The position numbers and the translations under genes are program-made. DNA of 64,000 bases from Galaxea fascicularis (Eukaryota > Cnidaria > Anthozoa > Scleractinia > Euphylliidae). The notes beneath the pieces were generated by a model. The model was not told the origin of the DNA and ran no database searches. It saw only the letters and a program-made list of their open reading frames with translations. The stretch spans positions 3,209,084 through 3,273,083 of the forward strand of contig OX419341.1 in the NCBI GenBank assembly GCA_948470475.1, read 5' to 3'. Below are positions 36,201 through 46,771 of this stretch, piece by piece (within the stretch, counting starts at the first letter, position 1; each line of letters opens with the position of its first letter).

Positions 36201-39200
36201 CCCGTTACAATCATAAGTTTACAATTGTCCTTCACTACAACTATGAGATGTTTGCAAATCATGTTGACATTAGGCTGAAGTTAATGAAGAAGATAACTAA
36301 TTTCTTCGGTTTGGACTTATGGAAAAACTTCCATGTGCTTTCTTACAAGCATCAGCATGGTGCTCTTTTCTTTACATTTCAGTTTCTATCAGAAGACAAA
36401 CTTTCTTATGAAAATTGTGACAGTCCGTTCTTGAAGAAACTAAAAGAAGGCTTTGGCAACAACAAAGAGTTGAATCCAAATTTTAAGGATGATCTTCTTC
36501 CAGAGTTTGATGTAATGTATGGTTACTATGAAGGACTTGGTCCCTGTACATTGCCTCCACCACCTGCGGAGCCACCAGTAGTGAAGAATGCTATGGGCAG
36601 GCGTGATGTTGTTGTAGGACAAGCAGTGCGCTTTGCCATCCCATTTGACACATTCTATGACAACAAGGACTATTACACTCCCAGCTTGACACTTGAAATG
36701 AGAACGAAGGATAACAAGACTCTCCCAGCAACCTCTTGGATTTATTTTGATTCCTCGCGGCAAGAAATCTATGGCCAAACAAGTGATATGAAGTCAGTTG
36801 GGCAGCATGAGTATCGTATTGTTGCTATTAATAGTGACAACCATGAAGTTTTCAATAATTTCACAGTCGAGGTGTTAAATGATGCAGATCGTTACAATCA
36901 TGAGTTTGCCATCCGTCTTGATAAGTACACATACAAAGACTTGGCAGAAAATGTTGACATCAGGGTGTCTTTGATGAAATCAATTGCTGATTACTATGGA
37001 CTCGACTTGGGTCGCGTGCAGATTTCCAAGTATGTTCCTGGAATTTCTGTAAATTTCAGGTTTAATTCAGTTCCATATGAACACTGTAATAATTCTGAAC
37101 TAAACAAACTGATAGATGGATTCTGGGATCATGAAGTAAATGAAGTGAATAAATCATTTGTGGCATCTCTTAAAGAGGACAAGTTCACCATAGTGACAGG
37201 TTATTACTGGGGCATTGGACCTTGTGAAAAACTTACACCAGATCTAAACAGCCGACCAAAGGAACTTTATCGTATTCGCTCACAAGTTGTGTACCTGGGA
37301 CAGGCACTGAAATTTCAGATACCTTACAAAACTTTCTATGATGAACAGGAGTTTTATACACCAAACCTGATGCTACGCTTGAGAACAAAAGACAATGCTG
37401 AACTCCCTAATCCTTGGTGGATAATGCTCAATCCTCAGCAGTACATTTTTGCGCTACCATTAAACATAACCACCCTTGATTTGACATCGTTTCATCTGGT
37501 TGCAAGAGATAGAAAAGGACAGGAAGGGATCAGTACAATGAAAGTAAATGTACTGACAGATAACAATCAATATAATCATGCATTTACCATCCGCATTCAG
37601 AACTATACTTCATTCAAGGACAATGTGGCTACAATTGTCAAGTTGATGACAAAAATTGCTGCTTATTATGACCTGGATTACAAAAATGTACGAGTGTCCA
37701 GTGAACACCAGAATGAAGAATTTACATATAGATTTGATACTGTGCCATATGAAGATTGCAACCACAAAAACCTTGCCAAGCTGAGAGATGGATTCTGGAA
37801 TGGCAAAGAATTGAATCCAAAATTTCTGGAAGCTCTTTCTCCAGATTTCAGAGTTATCTCAGGTCACTATACGCCTCTTAAACCTTGCATTTCGGATAAT
37901 AGCCGACCCATAGTAACAAATCCTATTGAACCCCTTGCTACCATGACAGGCCAAAGACTGAAGTTTCACATTCCTGCATCAACATTTTTTGACAAAGAAG
38001 ATGGGTACACACCTAAGCTGTACCTGAATATGACAACAATTAATTACCAAAACCTGCCTTCATGGATTCTGTTGGACTCCAATAGGCAAGACATCATAAT
38101 TCTACCACTCGACAGCAGTACAGTTGGAACTCACGAGTTTTATGTGATAGCGATAGATAGTAGAGGAGGTAAAGCTTACGACCGAATTGAAGTGAAGGTG
38201 TTACCAGATAACACCAAGTATAAGCACGAGTTTAAATTTGACATTATCGATGCAACTGCTGAAGACAGTGTGCAGACTAGAGTGGCTTTGATGGACAAGC
38301 TTGAGGCTTATTTTGGTGCGAACCGAGATGACATCCGTGTTCGCAGCTTTGGTCCGGACTATCCACTGACCTGTACTTTCCACCTTCTTTCCCTTCAGGA
38401 TCGTAAATGTAATGACTCATATGTGGAGAAAATAATTGAAAGCTTTTTAACGAACAACAAATTGAATGAAAACTTTGTTACTGCCCTCAATCCTGAATTT
38501 AAAGTTTCATCTGGCTCATATAGAGGCAAGTGTCGCACAGCTCCTAAACCTAAACCATCTGTTAACACTAAGCCCAAATTATACAACCACATTGATCGGC
38601 TGGACATATTTCAAGGACAAGGCTTACGATTCCAGATTCCATATGACTCATATTTTGACAAAGAAGACATGTACACACCAAATCTTGCTCTAGACATGAG
38701 GACAATTAATGGCCATCAGCTCTTGAATACGTCCTGGATTTTGTTCAATTCTACACAGCAGCAAATTTTTGGCTTAGCAACTGACATTAACAGAGTTGGA
38801 TTGCATGAATTTCTCATGATTGCCAGTGACAAAGAAGGTGCTAAAGCATATGATGCTTTTGAAGTGAATGTGTTGGAAGATGACGCTCTTTTCAATCACA
38901 AATTTACCATTCTAATTGACTATGACAATGCTACTTTTATGGAAAATGTTGCAATCAGGGTAATGCTGTTGGATCAGATAGCCAATTACTTTGGGGTGAA
39001 CTTCACCAGTGTTCGTGTTGTCAGCTATGGGCCTGGTGTACTGTTCACATTTTACTTTGATTTCATCCCGTATGATGAATGCTCCCATTCATTCCTCATG
39101 AAACTCCTTGGTGACTTTTGGAGTGATGACGAATTGAATCCAGCATTTGTAGCAACACTCTGGCCAAGTTTCAAGATAGTTTCTGGTTCATATGAGCTGC

Positions 39201-40123
39201 TTGGTCCATGCCAACCTGTGATACCACCAGATACTGGTGCTTTAGTGGGTGACCGACCAGGAGGAATATGGTGGACATATGCCATCATACCTGCCATTGT
39301 ACTTGCAATTGTCCTGCTGATCATTGGCTGCTGTTTGTTGGTAATGATGGGGTGCTGTCGAAAGCAGAGAATGACAGGAGCCGAGAAGACTACCTTCATT
39401 TACAAGAAAAAGCCAATCGTTCTTCAGGAAGAGTATGAAATCAAGGAACAGCTACTTAAACAACCTCTAGTTCTGCCAAATGAAAAGCCTCCAGTTCCTC
39501 CAGTTTATCCCCGCAGCCCTGTTCTAGGTGGCGACAAAACACCACTGCTTATAGAAGAAACCAAACCAGTCCCTTACCAAGCCCCCACATTCATGTCAAG
39601 CAGGCAGTTGGTGGGTGGTGGTGGTGGTGGTGGTGGTGGTGGCAGTGGAGGTGGAGGTGGCAGCGGAGGTGGAAGTGGAGGCGGTGGCGGTGGCGCTAGT
39701 GGAAATGCTGGTTTTGTCACAAATGGTGTTGGTGGTAGTGCTGCAGGAGGAAGTGCCTCATTTGGTGCTGGTGGTGGTGGCGCTGGTGGAGCAGTTAGTG
39801 CTGGTGGCGGTGGTGGAACATTAAGTGCCAGTGGAGGTGCTGCAGGAGGTGGTGGAAGTGCTTCTGCTGTCAGTGGTGCTGGGGGCGCAGGAGGTGGTGG
39901 GAGTGGTGCTGGTGGTGGTGGTGGATTTGGTGCAGGTGGAGGCGGTGGAGCTATGAGTGGTGTTGGGCACAGTGTAAGCTACAGTATGGCCTCAGGAGGT
40001 GGTGGCTTCAAACAGTCTTCATACAGCTATAGTTACAGCAGTAGTGGTGGCAGTGTTTCAAGTTCAAGTCGCAAGGCGGCTTACTCTGGGTATAGGCTCC
40101 CTCCTGCCTATGTTCCACCATAG
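33044..40123 (+). CDS. DAG1: Dystroglycan-type adhesion receptor with five CADG+SEA modules (DG-A), complete
   Basis: Join 33044-33202, 34304-34817, 35577-40123 gives 1739 residues. Order: signal peptide (~1-17); Ig-like CADG domain with AVVGRSF; S6-like domain (~125-220, AGPGNVADSNHPGVVVSW); furin-type site HRVRRQ (~263); a short Ser/Thr linker; five CADG+SEA modules (about 333-548, 562-772, 789-996, 1006-1210, 1228-1436), each closed by a Cys pair (YE-x-C...GPC); a membrane span (~1459-1482); and a cytoplasmic tail with a Gly-rich insert (~1571-1706) and C-terminal PPAYVPP. Dystroglycan links extracellular laminin-type ligands to dystrophin, which binds the PPxY terminus. Vertebrate dystroglycan has a single membrane-proximal module. 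None of the five modules has the Gly-Ser autocleavage pair. Start ATG chosen for its signal peptide. Confidence 0.93.
33345..33680. repeat. Dispersed poly-G-containing repeat, copy 1 (DG-A intron 1)
   Basis: Contains AAATTCCAAGGGGGGAGGG, then AGTTTTTAAAGAAGAG and AACTGGAAATTCC, a (GT)n and G15 run at 33499-33533, then TATAACTACAC...CAGATCT. The same blocks occur in the same order at 42025-42510. Confidence 0.7.
33889..34132. mobile_element. About 244-bp MITE in DG-A intron 1
   Basis: Termini CTGGGCCTGGTTGTTCGAAA and the inverse at 34111-34132 match over about 27 bases, followed inward by GCTAATCC/GGATTA. No internal coding. Flanking duplication not evident. Confidence 0.75.
34304..34817 (+). 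CDS. DAG1: DG-A exon 2 (rest of Ig-like domain and S6-like domain)
   Basis: 514 nt from acceptor CCATTAG to donor TCAG/GTATGT, ending in phase 1. It encodes LPKWLSFDATKNQLHGVPLW, the CADG Trp-Leu...Gly-x-Pro signature, and the S6-like domain ending WRTGCGVDVSG. Boundaries equal those of DG-B exon 2. Confidence 0.92.
35126..35446. mobile_element. About 320-bp MITE-like repeat in DG-A intron 2
   Basis: Ends CAGGGTTACCA and TGGCAACCCTG are inverted, and the interior is rich in GTCAGGGAAA units. It ends about 130 bp before the exon 3 acceptor. Class uncertain because the flanks show no duplication. Confidence 0.6.
35577..40123 (+). CDS. DAG1: DG-A exon 3 (furin site, five modules, membrane span, tail)
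   Basis: A single 4547-bp exon from acceptor CACTAAAG to the TAG stop. The first two bases complete a Gly codon, as in DG-B. All five repeated modules lie in this one exon with no internal introns, so the expansion happened within an exon. Confidence 0.95.
39608..40020 (+). repeat. GGT/GGA trinucleotide-rich tract encoding a Gly/Ser/Ala-rich tail insert
   Basis: Imperfect GGT, GGA, GGC and AGT codons encode about 135 residues, mostly Gly with Ser and Ala, between the motif PTFMSSRQLV and the terminal YSGYRLPPAYVPP. DG-B has only about 30 residues in this place. The first 30 bases are nearly pure (GGT)n, likely length-variable. Confidence 0.9.
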
Positions 40124-40437
40124 GCACGATATGAAGACACTAACAACCACAATTGATGGGGACTAGTCTCTTCCTGACAGTGGAATTGAGATGATTAAGG
40201 GTCAAGGCTAGAGCAGTGCTACATCAAAGGCAGTGTCTCTTTGAAAGTTTGCTAGAATGAAACTGCACAGGTTGTTCAATTGAGAGGCATTTTTATACCA
40301 GTTTAATGGTTTGGACATTCATGTTGGACAGTTTAAATGGATTTTGTTTTTTTTACGTAGAGGACTTTTTCTCAGGATAGTAATCATATCCTTTCATAAA
40401 CAGAGGCAATCCTCTTTTATTCACCACTGTTGGTGAA

Positions 40438-40820
40438 TAGAGTTCTAAAGTGATGACATCACAAAAATAAAATTTTTGAAATTATAGGATATGATGCCAT
40501 ATCCTTATAGAGCATCCTAAAAGACGCCCTCATCCCAATAATTAGCTCCGAATTGCGATTCCCGGTAGAGATATGAGGGATCAAAGTTTGATGGCATCTC
40601 ATACAAACCCTTCAAAATTTGTTTCAGTTCCTTCAGTTTAGAACAGACTCAAAATTAGAGGGATTTATATGGGGCAGTATCAAGTTTCAATCCTTTATAT
40701 TTCGGCTGGAATTACAATTAAGAGCTAATTTTTGGCAAGGACCCCTTTTTTAAGGATACTCCATTCAAAAATAATTTCACAAATCTAATTTTTTTGTGAC
40801 GTCACACTTTAGAACTCTAT
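40438..40820. mobile_element. About 383-bp TA-flanked MITE in the DG-A 3' region
   Basis: Ends TAGAGTTCTAAAGTGATGAC and, inverted, TAGAGTTCTAAAGTGTGACG match over about 27 bases, and both sides carry TA, as expected for Tc1/mariner-type insertion. It begins 315 bp after the DG-A stop codon. Confidence 0.8.
40466..40471 (+). promoter_or_regulatory. Candidate polyadenylation signal for DG-A, inside a MITE
   Basis: The first AATAAA after the DG-A stop (343 bp downstream) lies within the left arm of the MITE. Use of this site is inference. Confidence 0.35.
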
Positions 40821-41702
40821 AACAATAATAGTTAGTATTATTTTTGGTTGGTATTTCATGCAAATGATGCATATTTTTGTCAATTATTATAACAGTGTTA
40901 GCACTATTCTCTTCATTTCCATAGCACTTGGAGAATTTGTTTAAGAGCTCTTTCTTTTGGGACTTTCCTCGTTATTCTTACTTTGTTTCAAGAATAAGTG
41001 AGTATGCAGAACATGGTTTTCTAAAAGAACACATTGTAAATATAGAATGCTCTCTGCAGAAGTGGCCTTAGGCCAGCAAACAGAATAGCCTGAATCAAGC
41101 ATCTAAAACCCGACTTCTGGTACCACATCAAGGCCATGCACAATATGTCCCCATAAAAACTTTGCCAAAAGGACACATTCTACACATACTGAGTCAGCAG
41201 AATCTGTTAATTTTCCTATCAGGAGCAGAATGAATTGAATGATTTTCTGACTCCCTGTTAAAATGATAGGGTGCCTGTCAAAAAGTTTGAAAATAACCTT
41301 AAAAGGTTGGCAGAATCTCATTTTGTGGGAGTGGTCCAAACCAATTTTAAACCAAACCCCTACTTTCCTTAAAAAGTTTAAGAAAGTATTGTCATCTCTA
41401 TCCTATTTATTTTAAAGGTACTGCGACAACTCTGTCAGTGACCAGTCATTTTAGATTTTAGAACCTAAGTGGTACTAATCCACATATCTTCCCCCTAAGA
41501 GGCATTATGAGCACCCCATGCCATTTTTATAGGGGAGTCCTTCTAATTATTCTTTTTTTCTCATCATTTGCATGGCTAAAGGAGCAGAAGTAGTTGTAGT
41601 GTCAGGAGAAATTGCATGCTGATCATTATTTAGGGTTTGAGAGTTAGACAGTTGCATTAAATTTAATGAAAGTGGTGTATTATATTAATGCACCAATTTA
41701 CA

Positions 41703-41849
41703 AATGATCAGTTCCAAGTGAGTTGTGGGTAGCTCCACTCCTTTGTGGGAACAGATGGTCATTTTAGGATGTAATTTGAAATTGTAATGTTGACTGTTTA
41801 CCCCCACAAAGGACTGGATCAACCCACATTTCACTTGGAACTGATCATT
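41703..41849. mobile_element. 147-bp fold-back MITE
   Basis: Arms of about 48 bases beginning AATGATCAGTTCCAAGTGA are inverted with a few mismatches and end in CCTTTGTGGG near the centre. No coding content. Confidence 0.8.
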
Positions 41850-42024
41850 AGCAAAATGGTGGATTTTGCTACTAGGTAAACCAAGCAGAGTCAAGTTGAA
41901 AATAACTTCTCTCATTTTGTATGTAAAACATTTGGTACTATTTAAAGTCGATGTACATTTTTTTGGGAAGAAGTTGAACATGTGTTTAAAAGCTGTTAGC
42001 TCATTAGTTTCCTGTTTAGGGTCC

Positions 42025-42510
42025 AGATCAATACCTCCCACTTAAGGTCAATGTCACTGGAAATTCCAAGGGGGGTGGGGGGGGGGGGGTGGCAGAAGGA
42101 AGAGTTTTTAAAGAAAAGACAGGAGTTAAACTGGAATTTTGGGAGGGGTGGGGACTGCAAACCAAAAAAACTTTCTGTGGGGGTATTGATATCTTCTAGA
42201 GCGTAACACAGTATTTGAGGTTACAATCAAATTTAGAAAAATCACGTTGATTTAAATATATATTTATTGGTTTTGCTTGTCTTCATAGAATAGGTTTGGA
42301 CAGTGGGCATGCAAATTTAAGACATAACAATATATTTCATAAAAGCAGTTTAGTGACAAGTTAACTTTCAAATAAAACGAAATTTGCGTAGCACGCTTGC
42401 AATATGATCACCAGATTGTTTTTTACAGGGTTTATAACTACACTGGAGAGGCAGATCTAAAAAACAATTTTGGGGTTACCATGCATTCTCAGAGATAATG
42501 GAAAGATATG
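42025..42510. repeat. Dispersed poly-G-containing repeat, copy 2
   Basis: Same ordered blocks as at 33345-33680: GGAAATTCCAAGGGGGGTGG, a long G run, GAGTTTTTAAAGAAAAG, TTAAACTGGAA, later TATAACTACACTGGAGAGGC. It differs in the middle by an insertion of about 150 bases. Confidence 0.65.
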
Positions 42511-43093
42511 CGCACAGCCCCATACATTAATATTATTATGCATGTATCACTGCCATACCAACTCTGTTCTGAAAACGAATAGAGTTTGAGTCACAAAATG
42601 CATGTATAATTATAAACCACGTAAAAATTCATTCAGGGTCGACAGTATCCTTCAGATCCTTCAGAATTAAAGAATTTGTACCCATGGTATGTCAATGTTA
42701 GTTCACGAAATATGCCGGAGCCCAGTAACTGCGATGGTTACAACAACCAAAAACAACTTCGAGTATAATGTGAAAACTTACATCCAGCAATTCCGTAATT
42801 CGTATCCTGACTCGGTGGCCAAACCGTTCCTTTATAGCTTGCAGAAAGGATAAGACGGGCATATAATAATGTACTTCATGAAAGAACGCATATAATCACT
42901 TTCTATATTTCTTCATATATGTGACAATGAATCTTCCTCATGTCTTCAGTACATCTACAGCTATCCAGCCATCCACATCGGTGGTCTTTAAAGTCAAAGA
43001 CGAAAAGACTCGGGGAGTTTTAAAAGTTGCCATGTCGGTTTGACAGAAACGCATACACATGTACTTTGGTTGTTTCGCTCCGCGACGGAATCG

Positions 43094-43255
43094 GGACAGG
43101 GTGGCCGAGTGGTGAGGGCGTCGGACTTGAGAGACCTTCTCACTTCCCAGTAAGTCGGAAGGACTCGGGTTCGAGTACTTCTCACTTGGTCATCCTTGTA
43201 AATGGCCAACTGGTCTGCCTCCCGCCAGTGGGGATTCTTAACTCTGTTGTGTTTA
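43094..43255 (+). mobile_element. tRNA-like SINE A
   Basis: GGGTGGCCGAGTGGTGAGGG (box A type) and CTCGGGTTCGAGTACTTC (box B type) are spaced as in a tRNA head with a long variable arm. The sequence then continues past a tRNA length, so this is a SINE rather than a functional tRNA gene. Confidence 0.65.
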
Positions 43256-43269
43256 TTTGTATTATTTGT

Positions 43270-43460
43270 GGGGAGCAGGATTGGCGCAGTGGTGAGGGCG
43301 CTCGCCTTCCACCAATATGTCCCAGACTCGGCGGCATAAGTGGGCTGAGTTGTTGGTTCTCTATTCTGCTCTGTGGGGTTTTTCTCCGCTTAGAGAGCAG
43401 TAGAGCACTGGTGTTCAGCTAGAACAATTTGAGACTTAAATAAAGTTATTATTATTATTT
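43270..43460 (+). mobile_element. tRNA-like SINE B with (ATT)n tail
   Basis: Starts GGGGAGCAGGATTGGCGCAG, with box A followed by a degenerate box B, and ends in AATAAAGTTATTATTATTAT. It lies immediately after SINE A; the pair may have inserted one beside the other. Confidence 0.7.
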
Positions 43461-46400
43461 GTTTCATTGTCCCTGAAAAGCCCCTTAACTGCTTAAGGCG
43501 GGACTTAACCTAAACATCGTAGTTTAGTTGCTTAAAATGGATTTAACGTTGATATCTCGTTCGTGTTTGAAGAAAAACATTTTTTTTCACACTGCGATCC
43601 GTTTTTTAAACTCCTTTACTGGAATTCGGGTTTACCCCCACCTTAAAAGCAAAATATTACAATATACGAAGCTTTTATTGACATCTACTTTCCATGTTTG
43701 GTGCAAGATGTATCTATTTGATATAGATACAAGTTAAAACGCGGCTTTTACATAACAATAACAAAAAAAGGGAAAATAATTTGAGCAAAATTATTCCCCG
43801 TCTCTGCTTCCCCCTTCCCCCCTCACGGGGTAGGGTTAACGGGCGCAGAGTTACTGCAGAGTCTCACCCTCACCGGTCCACCCGCAGGAGGGAGCTCCGA
43901 CACAGATTTGATGCGAATAACTTTATATAACAGTTGAAAAGTTCTTTGCCTACCTTGTGGGAGGCACAATCGCACGAGGCACAGCCTCGCTTTGGTTTTG
44001 AGCATGTTTTCGTCCTACAGTGTTTAAAGTCATGAAATTGCTCTTTTCAGTTCTAATTTCGACAGACGTATTAAGGGGGTGATACACCTGAATTTGAATG
44101 AAATAATTTGAAGAGGTTTTAAGAAGGGGTAGAAGGAAGAAAATGATTTTTGGAACACTAACAGACAGTTGACACCCACGCAAGAGCACCCCAGGTTGTT
44201 AGTGGACTAACTTGGTGCCCGTCTTTTAATTATTAACTACAAATTCTAATTTTAAAACTTCACTAAATCTTCAATATTTCTCATTTCTCTTAATTTTACC
44301 AATCTTTCTAGAAATAACTACTCCTCCCAAATATACCCAAAAATCACCCAAAAATTCACAAAATACCCCACAAGAGAGATTCACGATATGATGAGAAGGT
44401 TTTTGGATTACTTGAAACGTGAACGAGATATTTCCATAAAGCCATGTCAAGTGGCGGAAAAATGGCGTTCAGGTGTAACACCCCCTTTAAACTCGTGATT
44501 TTCTTCACATCTGTTAGCTTGATGGCAGTTACATCTTGAATTTCCTGAATTCGTTCGTCTTAAGGGGAGCGGTAAATTTCTGGCTCATCGGATCTCAAAA
44601 AATGTCCTAATTCACACCCACACCATTAATTCAAAATATTGGCAAAACTCGTGTAAAGGCTTATTAAGTTTCAGGGGATAAAGATGATGATCATAAGGCA
44701 AAGAAGGAGTTGCCACGTTTAAATTGGATCAAAGTACAATATTCAGATCCAAAGAATATAAATATCTTCCTTCTTAAATGACAACCATCTTCGTACAGCA
44801 TTTTTGATTCAAAAACCATCTTATCTACCGAGGAAAAGCAGATTTATATCAAAACGATTTGTTAATTCAAAGGTCTTAGATTGAAAATGAGTCTCACACA
44901 ACTCATGATTTTTTCATTACTTTGTATTCTAGTAGCTCTAACTTTTCATGTTATCTGAAGCGTTTCGCGTACTTAAGAGCCACTTTACCGGGAATTCAAT
45001 ATGGAGCGAATGTATGGCAAATCTATCTGATAGAGTTTCGTTGTTATGTACAAACATGTACAGACACCACTTGACACAACCTCGCTCTATATCGTGCTGT
45101 TCAGTGTTTGTCTCGAAGCAAATGGTTGCTAAAAGGCGCTTTCAGACTAGGGCGAGGTTACCAGTTACAACGGAAACAAGTGGGTCTTTAACAAGATGCA
45201 GAAAGGTGAACTTGTCATACAATGTGATCTACGTGTTTTTCTGTCAGCTTCGCGGTAAAGCAAGACGATGTAATAAGAATAACAGCTGTTATCAGAACTG
45301 AATGCATATCAGTTTGCAAAAAGGTTACCAAGCTATGGTAAAATGGTAACTGCAGGTAAAATTTGTTTTTTCACTCAAAGAATTGCACTGTTTAGATATA
45401 TAGAGATAACTTTTGTTTGTTTACAAAGCGGGAGCAACTGCATGAACAACTATTCCGCGTGAACCAAGGAAAACTGTTGTGGAGAAATTCGAACGAGCCG
45501 TTCTTTACCAACCGCAAGTAGATGGATGGTTGGAATGTCGCGATTTATTTTATCAGTTCTAGCTAATCTGAAATCCAAGATAATTTTAGATAGTGGATTT
45601 GCGCATTTATCAGGTTAGTTTCTCGCCGACACCCAAGCTGTGAGTTCAGATAGAATAGGCGGGTGTCTTGTCTCGGGTGACCAGCTTGTAGCTATAAGGT
45701 TGATTAAGGTTGACCCCAAAGTCACGATGATATGATCTTCGTTAGGATGTTGGGGGGATAATTATGACTTGAAAATGTGATACAAATAGCTGAAACAACT
45801 TAAACCATTTGTGAGTCAGAGTTGAAGAAATTGGGATGCAGATTTTCCAAGTTCACGCTATACGGGCGGGAACGGAATTTTTTTCCCCGTTTCTCTAATT
45901 AACATGTCTAACGCCCTCCCCTCCACCCCATCCGCCCCAACTTTTTTCTATGGTCATCACGGGTCAATCACCCCATTCACGGCTGCAAGGATCGAGAGTA
46001 CACAAGCTAAACAGACTGCTTAGTGAGGTTTTTCACCGACCGAGTAAGCGCATAAGCCTTGGGGCTGGCTGGGCGTTCTCGCGCGACTAAACTAAATGTT
46101 CCAACAATTCGCTACCATTTTGAAGTTTTTCGCTTATCTTAAAGTATACAAAGCCGATAATTAATAGGCTGGATTCCCGGTAATCAGATGACGTAGGTAA
46201 TTAGTATGTTTCCCAGTGGGTGTATATAGCCTTTTTTTGCGGAATTGAAAGCTGCTAAGTATTTTTCCATCTAGTAGAAAGTGGTCATTGTTTGAAGATG
46301 GCAAAGTTTCGGCGAATATGGATGCTTTGTTTGTAATAAAGTGTCCATGCCAAAAAAGAGTTGTTTGTGCATGTCTATTTTATTCGCATAATTTCTTGAC

Positions 46401-46688
46401 TCAAGTGCTGTTTTTTCCGGCTAGCTTATGAATTGCGATATGTTGGAAGTGGTTTACCTTCTCGGCGAAATTCTTCTATGTTTTCTCCAGGTTGGGTTTC
46501 AAGAAACCTAAAAATTACTCTCCACCTCAAGAGGGCAAAAGTATAAGTTCAAGACAAGCCAAACTTTTATTTTTATAGTAAAAAAAAAAAAACATGAACG
46601 TACTCTAGAACTTTCGGCCAAACGGGGATTTCAGAGTTACAGCTCGTACACAACCAAACGCCTAGCTGTTATCAGTACTCTATCAACA
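43461..46688. other. Intergenic sequence between DG-A and DG-B, no gene recognised
   Basis: Several open frames of 60-117 codons occur (the longest at 44948-45301, plus) but none has recognisable motifs or splice context. Sequence is mixed AT-rich with no large repeat that I could identify. Confidence 0.45.
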
Positions 46689-46771
46689 TTTTGATACTTC
46701 ACCTTTCTTTTAAGCTGTTATTCCTTTCTCAGAAAGGAATAACAGCTTAAAAGAAAGGTGAAGTATCAAAA
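46689..46771. repeat. 83-bp perfect palindrome (41-bp arms, 1-nt centre)
   Basis: Arm 46689-46729 begins TTTTGATACTTCACCTTTCT; arm 46731-46771 is its exact reverse complement around a single C at 46730. It stands alone in intergenic DNA about 1.1 kb upstream of the DG-B TATA box. Confidence 0.92.

Noticed and set aside
39615..39824. Val-rich plus-strand frame
   Set aside because: Out-of-frame reading of the GGT/GGA repeat in DG-A exon 3.
43094..43180. Possible functional tRNA-Ser/Leu gene
   Set aside because: Box A and B are present, but the arms do not close into a clean cloverleaf and the sequence continues as a SINE body.
44948..45301. 117-codon plus-strand frame between DG-A and DG-B
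   Set aside because: Irregular composition, no recognisable motif and no flanking splice or promoter signals.
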